A stretch of 64,000 nucleotides of DNA from Phaseolus vulgaris (GCF_000499845.2 NC_023756.2:31773660-31837659), one strand, 5' to 3'. Numbered from the stretch's first letter, positions 19,508 to 31,423 are shown. Notes: generated by a model from the letters alone, not told the origin. Numbers and translations: made by a program.

Positions 19508-21588
19508 TACTCCCCGAGTTGGAGAGAATTCGCCCACGAATTCTGAATCCCTGCATATAACAAAGTCAGTTTACTTTTACAATCAAAAGTGTAACAAAAA
19601 GGAATACATGACTTAGCAGATGGAACCAAAGGGATTGCAGAAAAGGAGGTCCTACAAATCGACCAAGTTGGAAAAATGTGTTTGGGAATGATGATATTTT
19701 TGGGAAAAAGACCTCTTAAATGGTGAAACCCATTAGGAGGTATGAAAAAATCATCCCTAACATATTTTAACCAAGGTGGTGTTGAAATAGGAACCTTGGG
19801 TAATGAAAAAGATAAAGAAGAAGAAGACCTTGGACGGTCCATTTGAGGCATAGCACGAGTCAACATGATGGATTTAGAGGAGAAAATGGTGTGACTCGGT
19901 GTAGTACTTACTTCTTTTTCTTTCTCATTTTCTCTTTTAGTTTTCATTTTTATTTGGTCCTCATGAACCTCTTTGGGAGAGAGGGGTTTTAATATAACCT
20001 TGCGCCCTAGGAAGGAAAAAGACATTGTATTGGATAGGCCATCATGTAAAACATGTCTATCATATTGCCAAGGCCTTCCTAAAAGAAGATGAGATGCTTC
20101 CATGGGCACAACATCACATAAAACCTCATCTTTATACTTTCCTATTGCAAAGTTAATGAGGACTTGTTTATTCACCATGATTTCACCTACTTCACTAAGC
20201 CATTGTAATTTGTAGGGCTTGGTATGAGAGATAGTGGGTAAGGCTAACTTCTCCACAACTCTTGTACTAGCCACATTAGTGCAACTTCCCCCATCAATAA
20301 TCAAGGAACATAACTTGTTGTTGATAAGACATCGGGTGTGAAAAATATTTTCTCTTTGAGTATCATTCAAAGATTTTGGAATTGTGCCCAACATACGTCT
20401 TACCATCAATAAGTCACCTTCACAAGGACTTTCACTCTCATTTTCACTTGATGGTTTAGAAGGTGAAGAATGCCTAGGTGAATTGGAATCATGCTCACTA
20501 ACTACAATGCCTTCATGCATGTACATACTTCGTTTAGAAGGGCAATTAGCAGCAATGTGACCATATCCCAAACATTTAAAACAATTTTGACTAGACGATT
20601 TAATTGGGGATTTAGGCCTAGAAGTAGATGGCGTAGGATCCTTGGGTTTGAAAGAAGAATCTTTGGAAGGATGTTTAGAAAAAGAATTTTTGTTTCTCCA
20701 AGACTTGGAGTAGTATCCATCATTGGAAGCATTTTTGAAAGAGTTTTTCTTAGCAAGTTGGGCTTCCACCTTCATTGCAAGATGAACTAAAGAGCCCAAT
20801 GATGAATACTCTTGTAACTCAACAATGTCTTGAATATCCTTCCTAAGACCACTCACAAACCTAGCAATCATAGCTTCCTCACTTTCCTCTAATTCAATTT
20901 TAAGCACAAGCGTTTCTAGCTCTTTATAATATTCATCCACATTTATCGTGCCTTGTTGAAACCGTTGGAGTCTCAACATGAGGTCTTTCTTAAAATGTGG
21001 GGGCACAAATCTAGCGCACATTTGATCCTTTAAAGAGTTCCAAGAGTCCACGGGAGGACCCTTGTGATAGATAATGTCCTTTACAATTCCATGCCACCAT
21101 TTCATGGCATAATCACTAAACTCTAGGGTGGCTAGCTTCAGCTTATGCTCATCTTGGATCTCATGGATCTCAAATATTTGTTCACACTTAGCCTCCCAAT
21201 CTAAATATACATTAGGATCACTTGAGCCATTGAAACAAGGAAGCTTGACCGAAGGTAGCCTAGCCTTTGCATCTTGGTAGTAGCCATTGCCATAGTGAGG
21301 TCTCTCCCCTTGGTTGTGATGTCTATGTCCAAGGAATTGGGGTGGAGTTCTCCTTCTCCTATGGTCCTCTTCACGGCCTATGTCATTGGAAGAACCTCTT
21401 GTTGAAGGTCTATGTGAATGATGCCCATCATGGATAGAAGGAGATGGTCTAGCTTGTTGGACCTCCATCTTTTGCATTTTCTCTTCCAAGCGTCTAATAG
21501 TTCTTTGTGCTTCATGTAATTCACCAAGGATTGAAGCTTTGGAAGGAGAATTCTGCTTGTATGATGCATCACTTGAAAATCCAGCCAT
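19327..21588 (-). CDS. Gag-aspartic protease polyprotein of TR-GAG-like element
   Basis: 753 codons, intact. After a coiled-coil N-terminus (residues 18-45) and a His/Arg-rich linker, the retrotransposon Gag domain starts near residue 110 (LPCFNGSSDPNVYLDWE, MKWWHGIV). A zinc knuckle CFKCLGYGHIAANC begins at residue 336. An aspartic protease core IIDGGSCTNV has its Asp at residue 432, followed by HLLLGRPWQYDR. The frame then passes through a low-complexity region and NSWANSLQLGEYDENQ, which resembles the end of pol in related elements, suggesting RT to integrase were deleted and both ends fused. The last 60 residues, including QAQAQAQAQ, are encoded by the 3' LTR. Gag would form particles; the protease would be self-processing. 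Confidence 0.85.
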   Translation of the reverse strand: MAGFSSDASYKQNSPSKASILGELHEAQRTIRRLEEKMQKMEVQQARPSPSIHDGHHSHRPSTRGSSNDIGREEDHRRRRTPPQFLGHRHHNQGERPHYGNGYYQDAKARLPSVKLPCFNGSSDPNVYLDWEAKCEQIFEIHEIQDEHKLKLATLEFSDYAMKWWHGIVKDIIYHKGPPVDSWNSLKDQMCARFVPPHFKKDLMLRLQRFQQGTINVDEYYKELETLVLKIELEESEEAMIARFVSGLRKDIQDIVELQEYSSLGSLVHLAMKVEAQLAKKNSFKNASNDGYYSKSWRNKNSFSKHPSKDSSFKPKDPTPSTSRPKSPIKSSSQNCFKCLGYGHIAANCPSKRSMYMHEGIVVSEHDSNSPRHSSPSKPSSENESESPCEGDLLMVRRMLGTIPKSLNDTQRENIFHTRCLINNKLCSLIIDGGSCTNVASTRVVEKLALPTISHTKPYKLQWLSEVGEIMVNKQVLINFAIGKYKDEVLCDVVPMEASHLLLGRPWQYDRHVLHDGLSNTMSFSFLGRKVILKPLSPKEVHEDQIKMKTKRENEKEKEVSTTPSHTIFSSKSIMLTRAMPQMDRPRSSSSLSFSLPKVPISTPPWLKYVRDDFFIPPNGFHHLRGLFPKNIIIPKHIFPTWSICRTSFSAIPLVPSAKSCIPFCYTFDCKSKLTLLYAGIQNSWANSLQLGEYDENQLKVAFYNEEQLHSPSHLKFFLLIFAKDKAQAQAQAQEGQSPQKPKDHPMKGKAKF

Positions 21589-22936
21589 TTGTAATTAAAA
21601 ACAGCAAACACACAAAAATAGCAAACAAGTTAAGAAACAAAATTAGCAAAAACAGTGAGTGTTTTAAGCAAAATGCCGAAGTGAATTGAGGCAGAAAAAG
21701 AGATCACTCTCAAAGAAATAATGTTCTTGCACCAATCTGATCTTGAGGCCTTGGAATCCTCAAATGAAAGATGTCAAAGCAAGCACACCAATCTCAAGAG
21801 CAACCACCACAAAACCAAAAAATCAATAAAGACAGACAAGAAAAGGTATAAGCAAAGAAAGGTATTTGCAAAAGGAATACTATATGTAAGACAAACTCAA
21901 AGAGTAAGGAATGAAAGACAATCAAGAAAATAAAGAACTCAATGAGAAAGTAGGCACACAAAAGAATACTTAAGGAAAAGCACTAGAGTAGATAAAGAAA
22001 ACAAAAATTTAGCTACTGGAAATTTTTTTTTTTTAATGCAAACTGTGCTTGATATTCACTGATTTAACTGGAATGATGTAGAGCGAACTGGATTATGAAA
22101 TTTAAACCACGGAAACTTCAAGATGTTAACTCAATAATGGCACTTGAATCAATTAAAAACAGTAAGCCAATTAATTGAGATAAATTTTTTAAAATCGCTG
22201 CCAGATTACCGTATTCTTTTCAGCAGAATTGTACACTTTTTTTATTTTATTTATCATTTTTTGTGTACTTTGAATTTTTGAATGATTTTTTTTTCTACGC
22301 TTTTCTAACACTTTGAATATCACAAATCCAGAATTTCAGAATTTTCCAGTGAGTAAATCAATTGCAATAAGAAAAACAGTAAGCACTTTTTTTCAGAAAC
22401 AGAGGAATCCTAATAGGAACAAAAAACAGAATTATGAACTAGCAAAGACATAATGGAAAATGATGTATTGGAACTTGTATAGGTCTAGAATACAAGTATG
22501 AACTCAATTCTAAAAAGAAAATGCACAAAGGATCAATATCAATTCAGAAAAAATATATGACACCAAAGCAAGAAACAAACAAAGCAATAAAAGTACTACT
22601 AGAAGTAATGACAATTATGGAATAACATGACTAAGACAAAACTTGACATGATTACAAAATTAAAAGACACATCACAAATTTTAACAACAAGTGAAAGGAA
22701 GCTTAAGGTAAACTCTAGGAAGGATAATGCCATTCCAAAAGAGCAACCATACTCATAAGAAGAATGAGTGCCATAAACCTTTTCACAAGCACTTGGTGTA
22801 AAAGAAAAACAGCAAGAATACTCAAGTAAAAATCTAAAACAGAAACTTAAATTGCAAGAAATTAAAGAGCTCTTGAAATTAAAGTGCACACAACTCAACA
22901 ATTAAACAAGAAGAACCTAAGACTCATGATACCACA
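21589..22936 (-). other. TR-GAG element leader with tRNA-Met-type primer site
   Basis: TGGTATCA on the minus strand (22927-22934), three bases inside the 5' LTR, followed by TGAG, matches the first eight bases of the initiator-tRNA-Met primer site, with one extra T after them. The remaining 1.3 kb is AT-rich untranslated leader. Small open frames here have no recognisable product. Confidence 0.6.
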
Positions 22937-23930
22937 TGATGTGATTCCACTAGCCATATAGAGAATGATTCTTGACATTCTTAGGAATCACCTTGAGCTG
23001 GACATTGTAGAGGCACTTTTCTTAGAGTTGGATCATTGTTCTAAGACAAGAACTCACCAAAAACTAGTACTAAATCCCAAACTCATTTGGATGCTCCACA
23101 TATTGTCAAACTGAATCAACAAAGAGAGGTACAATTAAAGGAACAGAACAGAATTGAATAAGCAAACATTTGAACCGAACAAAAGTGTAATTAAAAGGCA
23201 AGAACAGAACATAGGTGCTGGAAAAAATAGAAAAGCCGAACCAAACAACTCAAGAACACAAGACAACATGAACAATTGAAAGAGAAGGAAGGAAGGAGAA
23301 GAGAGTGCTCATGAAGATGGAAGGATGTTGGATGATCTCGCCACTAGAAGTGTGGAATGCTCGTAGATAAGAGTGATGCCGCCACTTGAGGACTCCATTG
23401 ATCCATCAAGATAAGACTAGAGAAGAAGGCTCCAAAAGCTCTCCAAAATTTGAGTAGAGTTTTCTTAGAATAATTCCAATCTCCAATTTAGAAAGAGAGC
23501 ACCTCTATTTATAGCCTAAAGTGCTGAAATGTAAGCTACACAAATTCAAAAAACTCCCTCCCAAAAAGCTTCTAGAATTTGCGCCTAAAACAAAGCATGA
23601 GGAAGGTGTGATCCTTTCTCTCACTTTGGCACCTCCTTATTTACTCCTACACCTATCTACTAACACACCCCCCCTAAGACTCTTAACTAAAGACTAAAAG
23701 ATGCTTTAAAAATAGAGGTTTCTAATGTTTCCCTCTAAGCACCTTTCTAAACAATATTTATTTAAAACTTGGCCTTGCCCTTCATGGGATGGTCTTTGGG
23801 CTTTTGTGGGCTTTGGCCTTCTTGGGCTTGGGCTTTATCTTTTGCAAAGATTAACAAGAAAAACTTTAAATGTGAAGGCGAATGATCTTGTTCTTCATTA
23901 TAAAAAGCCACCTTTAGTTGATTCTCATCA
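22937..23930 (-). repeat. TR-GAG element 5' LTR (right)
   Basis: 994 bp. TATAAATAG on the minus strand at 23505-23513 is the likely promoter of the Gag transcript. It is highly similar to the left LTR, apart from small deletions and repeat-length changes. Confidence 0.9.
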
Positions 23931-23935
23931 TGTTG

Positions 23936-25030
23936 AGTGACAGAAGTTTTGAAATGAAAGTGTTGATGTATTAATATTATGCCTCAACATTAACAACCCA
24001 AGAGACAACATTTTCAGCACTGTTCATTGGTTTGGGGTTGCTCTGTGAAATGGCCTCATGGCGAACTCAACACACTGTTTTGTTTTAATAATATATGGTG
24101 AGAGGAATCGAAACTTAGGTATTTTATCTTCAGGATGAAATGCCAATTCAATAGAGAAATGGAAAGTGAGCTATGATGGAAGGGATTAAAGGAGAATAAA
24201 AGAAATATTTATTGATGATTAGAAAATATACTTGTGATTTTAATTTCTCAATGTAATGCTACATTTCATAGTAATTATGATGTAAGAAGAAGTTATATTT
24301 ACTATAATATCTGAACTGTTGTGCAACATAACTTTCTTCTTTATTTTGTAGCTGCAACCAAAGATAATAAAAAAGAGAACCTCAATTCCAACTTTAAACA
24401 TTTCTATTGTACATTTGATTATGCGATAGTAATGCGCTCACTTGGTATCTTAAGTTTGTACCCGTACATTTGATAAAACTTATTGTTTGGATTGCCTTTA
24501 TGTCACATCATATACATATGATATTATTTAATACATTATACGTTTCCGTATAATTATTGTGAAATTTTGATCATATATTACTATTAACTGTTTTTAGTAT
24601 TACTTATAAATTACTCTCTCTATCTTTAAACACGTTTAAAGTTATTTCATGTATATGGTTATAATTGTATATTTTTTTTAAAAATATTTTAATTAAATAA
24701 TTTAGTATTCTCATTTTATTGATACCTGGGTTTGCAATACTATACTATTTGGCTTCACATTTTCAGTTTGTATTAGGACTTCACATAGTTTGTATTTGTA
24801 CAACATTAGGAAAGTTCAACTAAACATATTTTTTTTAATCTAGAATACCTCTAATATTCTTATTTATTGATTACACGGTAGTTTTTCAAGTAGGCCAATT
24901 AGAACTTCTTACTAGATGAATATTCGTGTATAACATTTTTTACCGATAAAAAATAAATATATATAATAAATAAATTATTTGAGGTATGGATTTTTTTATG
25001 TTAAAGTTAATACAATAGAAAAATAAATTA
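23936..25030. other. Rest of repeat R2, then AT-rich spacer
   Basis: 23936-24090 continues R2 (matches 46370-46495: AAATGAAAGTGTTGATGTATTAATA, ATGCCTCAACATTAACAACCC). From about 24100 to 25030 the DNA is AT-rich and I see no feature. Confidence 0.5.
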
Positions 25031-25348
25031 ATTTTGGAGATAAGATATTTGTTTCATTCTCTCTCATCCAAAGGGTTTTGGTGCAGCTATAGGGTTTGTG
25101 TGGGTAACCGTTTATTCTCCAACTTGGCGATGGACGGTGGTGGCGCATGGGTCATGGGGATGGTCAGTAGCGAAATGGCAATTTGCCGAGACGCTAGTGG
25201 TGGCGCGACGACTTTCTACGTCTGCATACAAGGTGTATTCTTCCTTAAATCTTTTTCTTTGTAAAGGTGTGTTAATATGGTTTTAGGATAGAGTTTCTTG
25301 AAGTAGGACTTCAAACTTTCTTCTTAGAAATTCTATTGCACAAAAAAG

Positions 25349-25708
25349 TTGTCACCTTTCTCATGTAGCCAGTTCTAATTTGTGGTAAAGTCAAGATTTT
25401 TATTAAAATTTGTAGTAAAACCAAAATTTTTATCAAGTAACGTGCGCGGGTGCTGTTGGCGGGAGTGTCAACGCATTTCATACAAAAAAAGTTGCCTCCT
25501 TTTTCATGTAGCCATATCTAATTTGTGGTAAAGTCAAGATTTTTATAAAGAAATGTGTGCAGGTGGTGGTGGTGGTGGTGTCAAGGCATTGCAAACTACA
25601 AAAGTTGCCACCTTTTTCATGTAGCCATATCTAATTTGTGGTAAAGTCAAGATTTTTATAGAGAAACGCATGTGAGTGCTGCTGGCGATAGTGCGGTAGG
25701 GTCAAAAG
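25349..25708 (+). repeat. Three tandem units of 105-142 bp before LINE ORF1
   Basis: Units start near 25349, 25491 and 25604, each with TTTTCATGTAGCCA then CTAATTTGTGGTAAAGTCAA; the linkers vary and include a GGTGGT run at 25563-25580. The related copy at 49190-49400 lacks the array, passing directly from TTGCCACC to CTTGTATTAAG. Confidence 0.7.
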
Positions 25709-25858
25709 TGTCTTTTTTTTAGTTTTGTGGAACTTAAAGAATGGCGGAGGCCTCTACCAGTTTTTTGATACCTTGGGGTTGTTTGAAAGAGAAGAAAGTG
25801 ATTCCAATTAAGAAGGCGGTTGCTACGCAAGGACATAGCAAAACCTATGCTTAGGCCT

Positions 25859-26640
25859 TGGGCAATACTTGTGGCATCCCTTTGTCCCAACTACCTACAC
25901 CTTGTATTAAGGGGGACATGGTTGCTATTCGGGTTGAAGAGGAAGATTACTTGGCTGGTCTAAAGGATTGCAAGACCTATCTACATGGTCAAATTATTCT
26001 CTCTAAGGGGGATAAACATCTCACAAACCTTGCTTTAACTAAAAAGTTGCAGCTTGTGTGGAAAGCAATCCCTCTTTGGAAGGGTTTTTATGAGTTTGAG
26101 TTCTCTTCTTTAGAAGACATGCGATGGGTTCTCGAGATGGGTTCATGCAGTCATCTCATGCTTTCTTGAGATTGTTTGCCTGGACATAAGACTTTGTTCC
26201 ATCTACTTTGAAGAGTACTAAAACTTAGGCCTGGGTTAGAATCTACAATTTGCCTTTGGAATATTGGAGACCAAGGGAGATATTTTCCATTGCTAGAGGC
26301 ATTGATACTCCTTTGTCTTTGGAAGATCATACCATATAAAAGAATAGGGGTTTGTTTGCTAAAGTGTTGGTGGATATTGATCTTTTGTCCCTCTTCTAAA
26401 TCAGCTCTTGGTTTAGCGTTCAGGCTTTGCATTTATAGCCGACGTGGAATATGAATGACTCCATCCATTTTGCTCTCACTGTAAGATGATTGGGCATGAA
26501 CTTCCTCAATGTCACGTGATTCATGCTCAGGGTTGTGTTACTGGATCTCAACATAAGTCTTCTCAAAAGAAAATTCATGATGAACGGGTCCAGGGGAATA
26601 GTGCTTCCAGCTTAGATGCTACTATCATTTAAAATCACCA
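25859..26640 (+). pseudogene. LINE ORF1 relic (DUF4283 plus zinc knuckle)
   Basis: A 103-codon frame from 25859 and its continuation in shifting frames show the RNA-binding ORF1 protein of plant LINEs: TYLHGQIILSKGDKHLTNLA, FYEFEFSSLEDMRWVLEMG, then (frameshifted) a basic core with DFVPSTLKST, YNLPLEYW and KVLVDIDLL. A CCHC knuckle FCSHCKMIGHELPQCH is at 26468-26516 (C-x2-C-x4-H-x4-C). Stops and frameshifts after 26165 make it nonfunctional. 25034-25348 is its probable 5' region, shared with 49235-49350. The RT-encoding ORF2 does not follow. Confidence 0.75.
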
Positions 26641-27074
26641 ATTTTCATGCTTTTGTGCTCTTCCTCTCACAACCTATTTGAAGCCTTTTTCTATAGCTTC
26701 CAAAATTATTTCTTTATAAAATGGACTCCTCAACTTGATTAAAAACCTTCTCATTTGGAACTTGTTCTTCCTAGTTGTGTTCACCAGATTACTCCACCCT
26801 TCTATGTGTAAAAGAGTGAATGGAAGATTTCGTTGTTGTATTCCATACTTTAGCATTAGCAGTGGATCCCATCTCCGAGTTCCTATGACGAAAAAAGTTC
26901 TGCAAATATTGTTGCATAGTTGTATTGGTGAACCTGTGATGGACAATTATGTCTATTTGTTGTAGTCACGCTAATGTGAGTTGATTTTAGGATTGTACAT
27001 TTTATGGGTTACTCTTTTGTTTATGAGTTTTAAAATTACCAATTATGGTGAGAAACCCAAATAGCTCTTGTTTA

Positions 27075-27330
27075 GCCTAATGTGCATTACAGTTTCGAAA
27101 AATGGATTAGCAAAAGATTCTTCTCCCACATCACGAATCATGTCCTTTAATCTATCGTCCATTGAAAAATCAACTTCCTCCGAAGCTCCACGCACACTTG
27201 GAAAGTCTAACAATTCACCACGCCACGTCCATGTTGTCTAAGTTTTCAAAAATCCATCACACAAAAGATGTTCTCTAATTTTGGAAATACTTAATATCCT
27301 TCCATTCAAACAATTAACACAGGGATACCT
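27075..27330 (-). pseudogene. CACTA (En/Spm) transposase fragment
   Basis: On the minus strand the sequence reads YPCVNCLNGRILSISKIREH, CDGFLKT, a stop, TTWTWRGELLDFPSVRG, then FSMDDRLKDMIRDVGEESFA. This matches the transposase-associated domain of plant En/Spm TNP2-type proteins (CPC..C.N, HL..GF...Y..W.WHGE) and the IDMIRDVGEESF-like linker that follows. In the family this domain precedes the DDE transposase, which is absent here. A stop and loss of flanking coding sequence show it is dead. Confidence 0.7.
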
Positions 27331-27339
27331 GATTAGTTG

Positions 27340-29440
27340 GTATTGTTTTTGTTAGTATAAATCCCATTACTTTCAATCCCTAAGCAACACACTCTCTCTC
27401 TCTTAGATAACTCTGTGTTTGTGAATAAGAAATGTGCAGTGTTGATGGTGTGGTACTTAAATTAAGGGAGTGGGAGATTGGTAACGGATGAAGAATTTAA
27501 ATATAACTAAATTGGTAGCAAGCATATGATCAAAACTGATTGTTCTCATAGAGTGTGCGCATAAAAAAGGTTAATAGTATACAAATTTATAACTTACAAA
27601 TCTGTTACGGTATCCTCAATATAGTCTCACATTGTTCAAAAGTCGAGGTGAATGACAATTTATATATTCTTCCTCCTTCAATCCACCAAGATGTCTTTTA
27701 AGGACAAAACTCTGATGGAGCAACGACTTTCAAAGTGGACAATACTTTAAGTGCGGTGATCGACTCTAACGATACTATCTCTCGGACTTTAGGTAAAAAA
27801 AATCTTTTTATTTATTTGAAAACATTTTTTCTTTAATATAAGCAATAAATCATAACCTTCTTTTATTTTTTTCTTTTTCAATTTTAAAATATTGATTTCA
27901 CCACGTTTTATACAAATCTTTCAACGCAATAAACAAAGTAAAAATACTGAGAATGAGAGACCAGGGGATAGGAAGGGAATAAATAAATATAATAAATATA
28001 AATACAAGAGGGTTGGGAGACCTGATTAAATGAAGATACTTTAGGGAATAAATAAAAAGAAAAGGGTAGGGGTACGAAATTGAAACTGATATCACAAATA
28101 ATGAAAAGTAATGCACGACATAAGTGGTGAAGATATATAGAGAGGGTACATACCAATATTGAAAATGGGGTGGAGGAATTTGGTGTCTATGGCAAGATAG
28201 ATAAACATGTTTCAAATAAAGGATTTTTTGAATTTTTTCAAATAATTCTTCACATTTGGAGAACAACTTCATGAAAGAAAGTATCATATGAGTATTGGAT
28301 AAATAATTCGATATGGAAGAGTTTCTTAGTATAAATAAAGACTATGTTAATTAAATTACTAAAAAGTTTGGGCATCCAAAGAAAATGTGCTATGAAGTCT
28401 TAGTAATGTAGGTTAAAAAAAATTATCTATTTTTTTTTGGACCTTGTTTTGTGATAGTCTTTTATGGGGTCTACATTTGTATCATATTAGGTGTTTAGTT
28501 CCTATGTTCATTTAGTCTTAGTTTGATGTTCCTTCTTTAGTATGGGTTTTGGTCTAATCATTCCATACTTGTTTGTATTTTTTTTTCTTGTTTAATAATA
28601 TGTTTTCATATAGTGACAAATGATAGTTTGATCATGGGATGTCAATCTAACTGAGATGTCAGATTTCATAATAATGTCTACAAAATTTTATAAAAAAAGT
28701 GATAAATTTCATTATGAAAAGTCAATCAAAGATAAGGGATTCTTGTGTCATCTTATGTAAGTGGAGAGAAAATAATATACCAATGTTGATTGTGAGTGTA
28801 TACTCACCACGCTTGTAGCAAATTGTTAAACATATGGAAAGGAATGTTGGTATACTTAGAAAGGTTTCCATTATTTTTATTTTAAGGAAAATAAAAAATA
28901 TATAAAAAGAAGTGAGAATAAATATTTTTCATGATAAAAATAGTATTAGTATATGTATGATTAAATGCACTTTCTTATTTATTTGTTATAAATATAAATG
29001 ATTCTTGTAATGGTTAATTAGGATACATGAGCTTTATCAATTAATATACAAGACTATGATATTATGTTCCAATATTACTCATTTAAATTTCTAAGGTTAA
29101 ATACGCATAATTTAAATTTATAATATTTATAACAATGTCATGTCAAATAAATTTCTAATGTTAAATATGCATAATTTAAATTTATACTTTTCATAACAAC
29201 GTCATGGCAAATGTAAGGTAAGATTAAAAACTTTTCCTTTAAGAGTATATGGTGATTTATCTAAATGTAATACTCCTATTTATATATAGCAAAAAAATCA
29301 GTACAAAAAATATGCTTATTAGGATGGGTCAAAAAGGGACACTAGTTATAATAAATAAACGTAAAAGTGTAGTTATCATTAAAATTTGGAAGCTAATATG
29401 CTCGACATAAAAATAATGGCGATGTGTGGGACACAAGTGG
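27340..29440. other. AT-rich spacer, no gene seen
   Basis: Long AT-rich stretch with scattered open frames (for example 27898-28287) of biased composition and no recognisable domain. No repeat structure stood out, apart from a CT run at 27391-27404. Confidence 0.5.
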
Positions 29441-29448
29441 TGTGTTTT

Positions 29449-29775
29449 TTGCATGGGCCTAGCCTACATGCTCCATACAAAAAATTATATTTTTTATTTT
29501 TTATTTAAAGAAACGTGGGTTAGCCTACATATCAGCCACATAATTTTTAAACAAGCGTCGGCTTAAACTACCTGTTGTCCACACAAAATTATATTTTATA
29601 TTGTTTATTCAAAGAAGCGTGGACTTAGTCGACGGTTTGGCCACACAATGTTTAAATAAGCGTGGGTTTAACCTTCATAATTTTATTACGTATATAAATT
29701 TAATTTAAATATATATATATATATATATATTATGTTTGCGTGGGCTTAACCTACAAAGTTTTAAATTATTATTAT
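29449..29775 (+). repeat. Degenerate tandem repeat with AAGCGTGGG units and a TA run
   Basis: Five or six imperfect units of 42-80 bp begin AAGCGTGGG or similar (29449, 29511, 29553, 29615, 29658, 29740) and contain CCACACAA-like middles. A (TA)12 tract lies at 29709-29732. A motif TTTTTAGTGTAGTG at 29968-29982 could be the end of a CACTA-like element containing this array, but I found no matching left end. The rest of 29776-30275 is AT-rich. Confidence 0.45.
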
Positions 29776-30280
29776 TATTTATTATTTATAGTTTCAGTTG
29801 TGATCGTTCGACCCACACAATTTTGTTTTTTCCTTTATTTTAGTTTATGTCCATATAACTCACGCTTACCCACGTTTTATTTATTTATTTTTAATAATGA
29901 AGGCTTAGTGGACACTATTTAGAGTTCACAGCATCACCTTCACTTTCTTTTGCAACTAATTTTGCTTTTTAGTGTAGTGAATGTTATGATTGCACGCATT
30001 TCACTTTGAAATCTAATTCTGAAATTTGATTTGAATTGAATTAAAATTTTGATGATTAGTTTTTACATGATAGGAAAAGGATAAACACTTCATATAATTG
30101 TAAAAACACATAATTAGACATATTACACATAGAAGGTTATTAATGGAGTTGATGAAAAAAAAAGTATAATCAAGCTTATCTCTTGCATTATATCTTCATG
30201 TCATGAACAATACTGAGTGTAAAAGAATCTTTTTATTTCATTTTTGTTTGGGCAAACGAAAGACTTATGGTCTTTATTAT

Positions 30281-31423
30281 TGATCTTGCTGGTTGACCAA
30301 GCGCAAAGCGTTGCCTCGTCACGAACTTCCTCACTAGCTTGGCACCACGTGTCCTCCAAGTCCACACCATAAAGAGCCTTTCTGAGAACCTGAAAAACAC
30401 AAGGTGGCGCCTCTGCGGCCGGTGGCGCTCCGACGCTCAAGTCAGTAACAAGAACACACAAAAACTCAAAGAAAACTATGCTCTGTAGAACCGTACTATA
30501 GTGCACTCAACCCTAAGCAATGAGCCGTAATGAAACGTACCTCTGCAAATTCTGTTAAGTTTACCTTTATAGCCAGGTTTCTTCTCTCTCCAGGCCGTTA
30601 TGCTTTGGACGCGTGGCTCGCATCCAAACCTGTACGTGTCATCATCTGGGTTGGGGTAGCAGGTAGCCCCCAACCCTACACGTGTCGTCATCTGAGCTAG
30701 GGTAATTCGAGCGTCATTTCTATATTGCATCCAACCATACACGCGTCATCATCTGGGTTGGAGTAGTAGGTAGCATCCAACCCTACACGTGTCGTCATCT
30801 GGGTGGGAGTAACTTAAGTATTATCTCTGTGTAGCAACCAACCGCGCGGCCAAGTCCCTTATTCGACGAGCAACCTAGCGCGTAATACGCTGTGAAACAC
30901 CACATGACAAGGCGAGTATCGGATGCAACAAAGTGCATCTTCTCTGTGATATCGCTTGTCGCGAGTGCCGCCCTCCTTATTGCTACGCTGCATGTTCTAG
31001 CTGGGGAAACCCTACCACCAACGAATGTCCACTCTGGGAGTCCTGTCGCTGATAAGCAAGGTGTTCCCCCCCAGCTCACTCGACCTTCATGCCCCATGCC
31101 GGCGCAACACTCATCTTACTGAACTTACTCGCTTGAAACTACTCTTCTGAGTCTCCAGCAGCCTTAACTAAGTTTACTGGGACATGCGGCAATGTGCTTT
31201 TTGCAGCGATGTCAGACCACCCGACCTTCCATCATCTAACCAGTCGATGTCATACAATCCCGACGACAACTGATCATGTGCATTGCAGCACACCGCTTCC
31301 TCGAGCGATGACTATACTAGCTTTTGAACCACTCAACTTTCTCTTGTCCACGTGTTCTGCTGAACACGCCCCACATAGTCACGTGCTAGACACGTCATCA
31401 CACCCGATGACCTGGTCGGTACA
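30281..31423 (-). repeat. Element B 3' LTR (left)
   Basis: 1143 bp. It contains the TATA-like TATAAAGG on the minus strand (30564-30571) and the conserved U5 core on the minus strand (30389-30447). Open frames across it are incidental. The polypurine tract lies just inside, at 31424-31436. Confidence 0.93.
30610..30812 (-). promoter_or_regulatory. Repeated G-box-like array in element B LTR
   Basis: Four imperfect units of about 50 bp, each with ACGTGTC or ACGCGTC followed by a TCATCTG motif, lie just upstream of the TATA box when read on the minus strand. Two contain a full CACGTG. The same array is at 41875-42065 in the other LTR. It resembles a duplicated enhancer; activity is inferred. 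Confidence 0.5.

Larger units (their letters stand above)
18480..23930 (-). mobile_element. Non-autonomous LTR element with Gag-protease only (TR-GAG-like)
   Basis: LTRs are 18480-19507 (1028 bp) and 22937-23930 (994 bp); both start TGATGTGATT and end TTCTCATCA. The TSD tgttg is at 18475-18479 and 23931-23935. The uninterrupted site is at about 46360 (GAGGATGTTGAGTGGC), which proves the insertion. On the minus strand: 5' LTR (right), primer site, leader, one 753-codon Gag-protease frame, 3' LTR (left). No RT, RNase H or integrase is present, so it would depend on enzymes from a related Ty3/gypsy element. This fits the terminal-repeat-with-GAG class of non-autonomous elements. Confidence 0.9.

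Noticed and set aside
28000..28290. Minus-strand hydrophobic open frames resembling membrane proteins
   Set aside because: AT-rich DNA gives Phe/Ile/Tyr-rich frames; no start context, no conserved motif.
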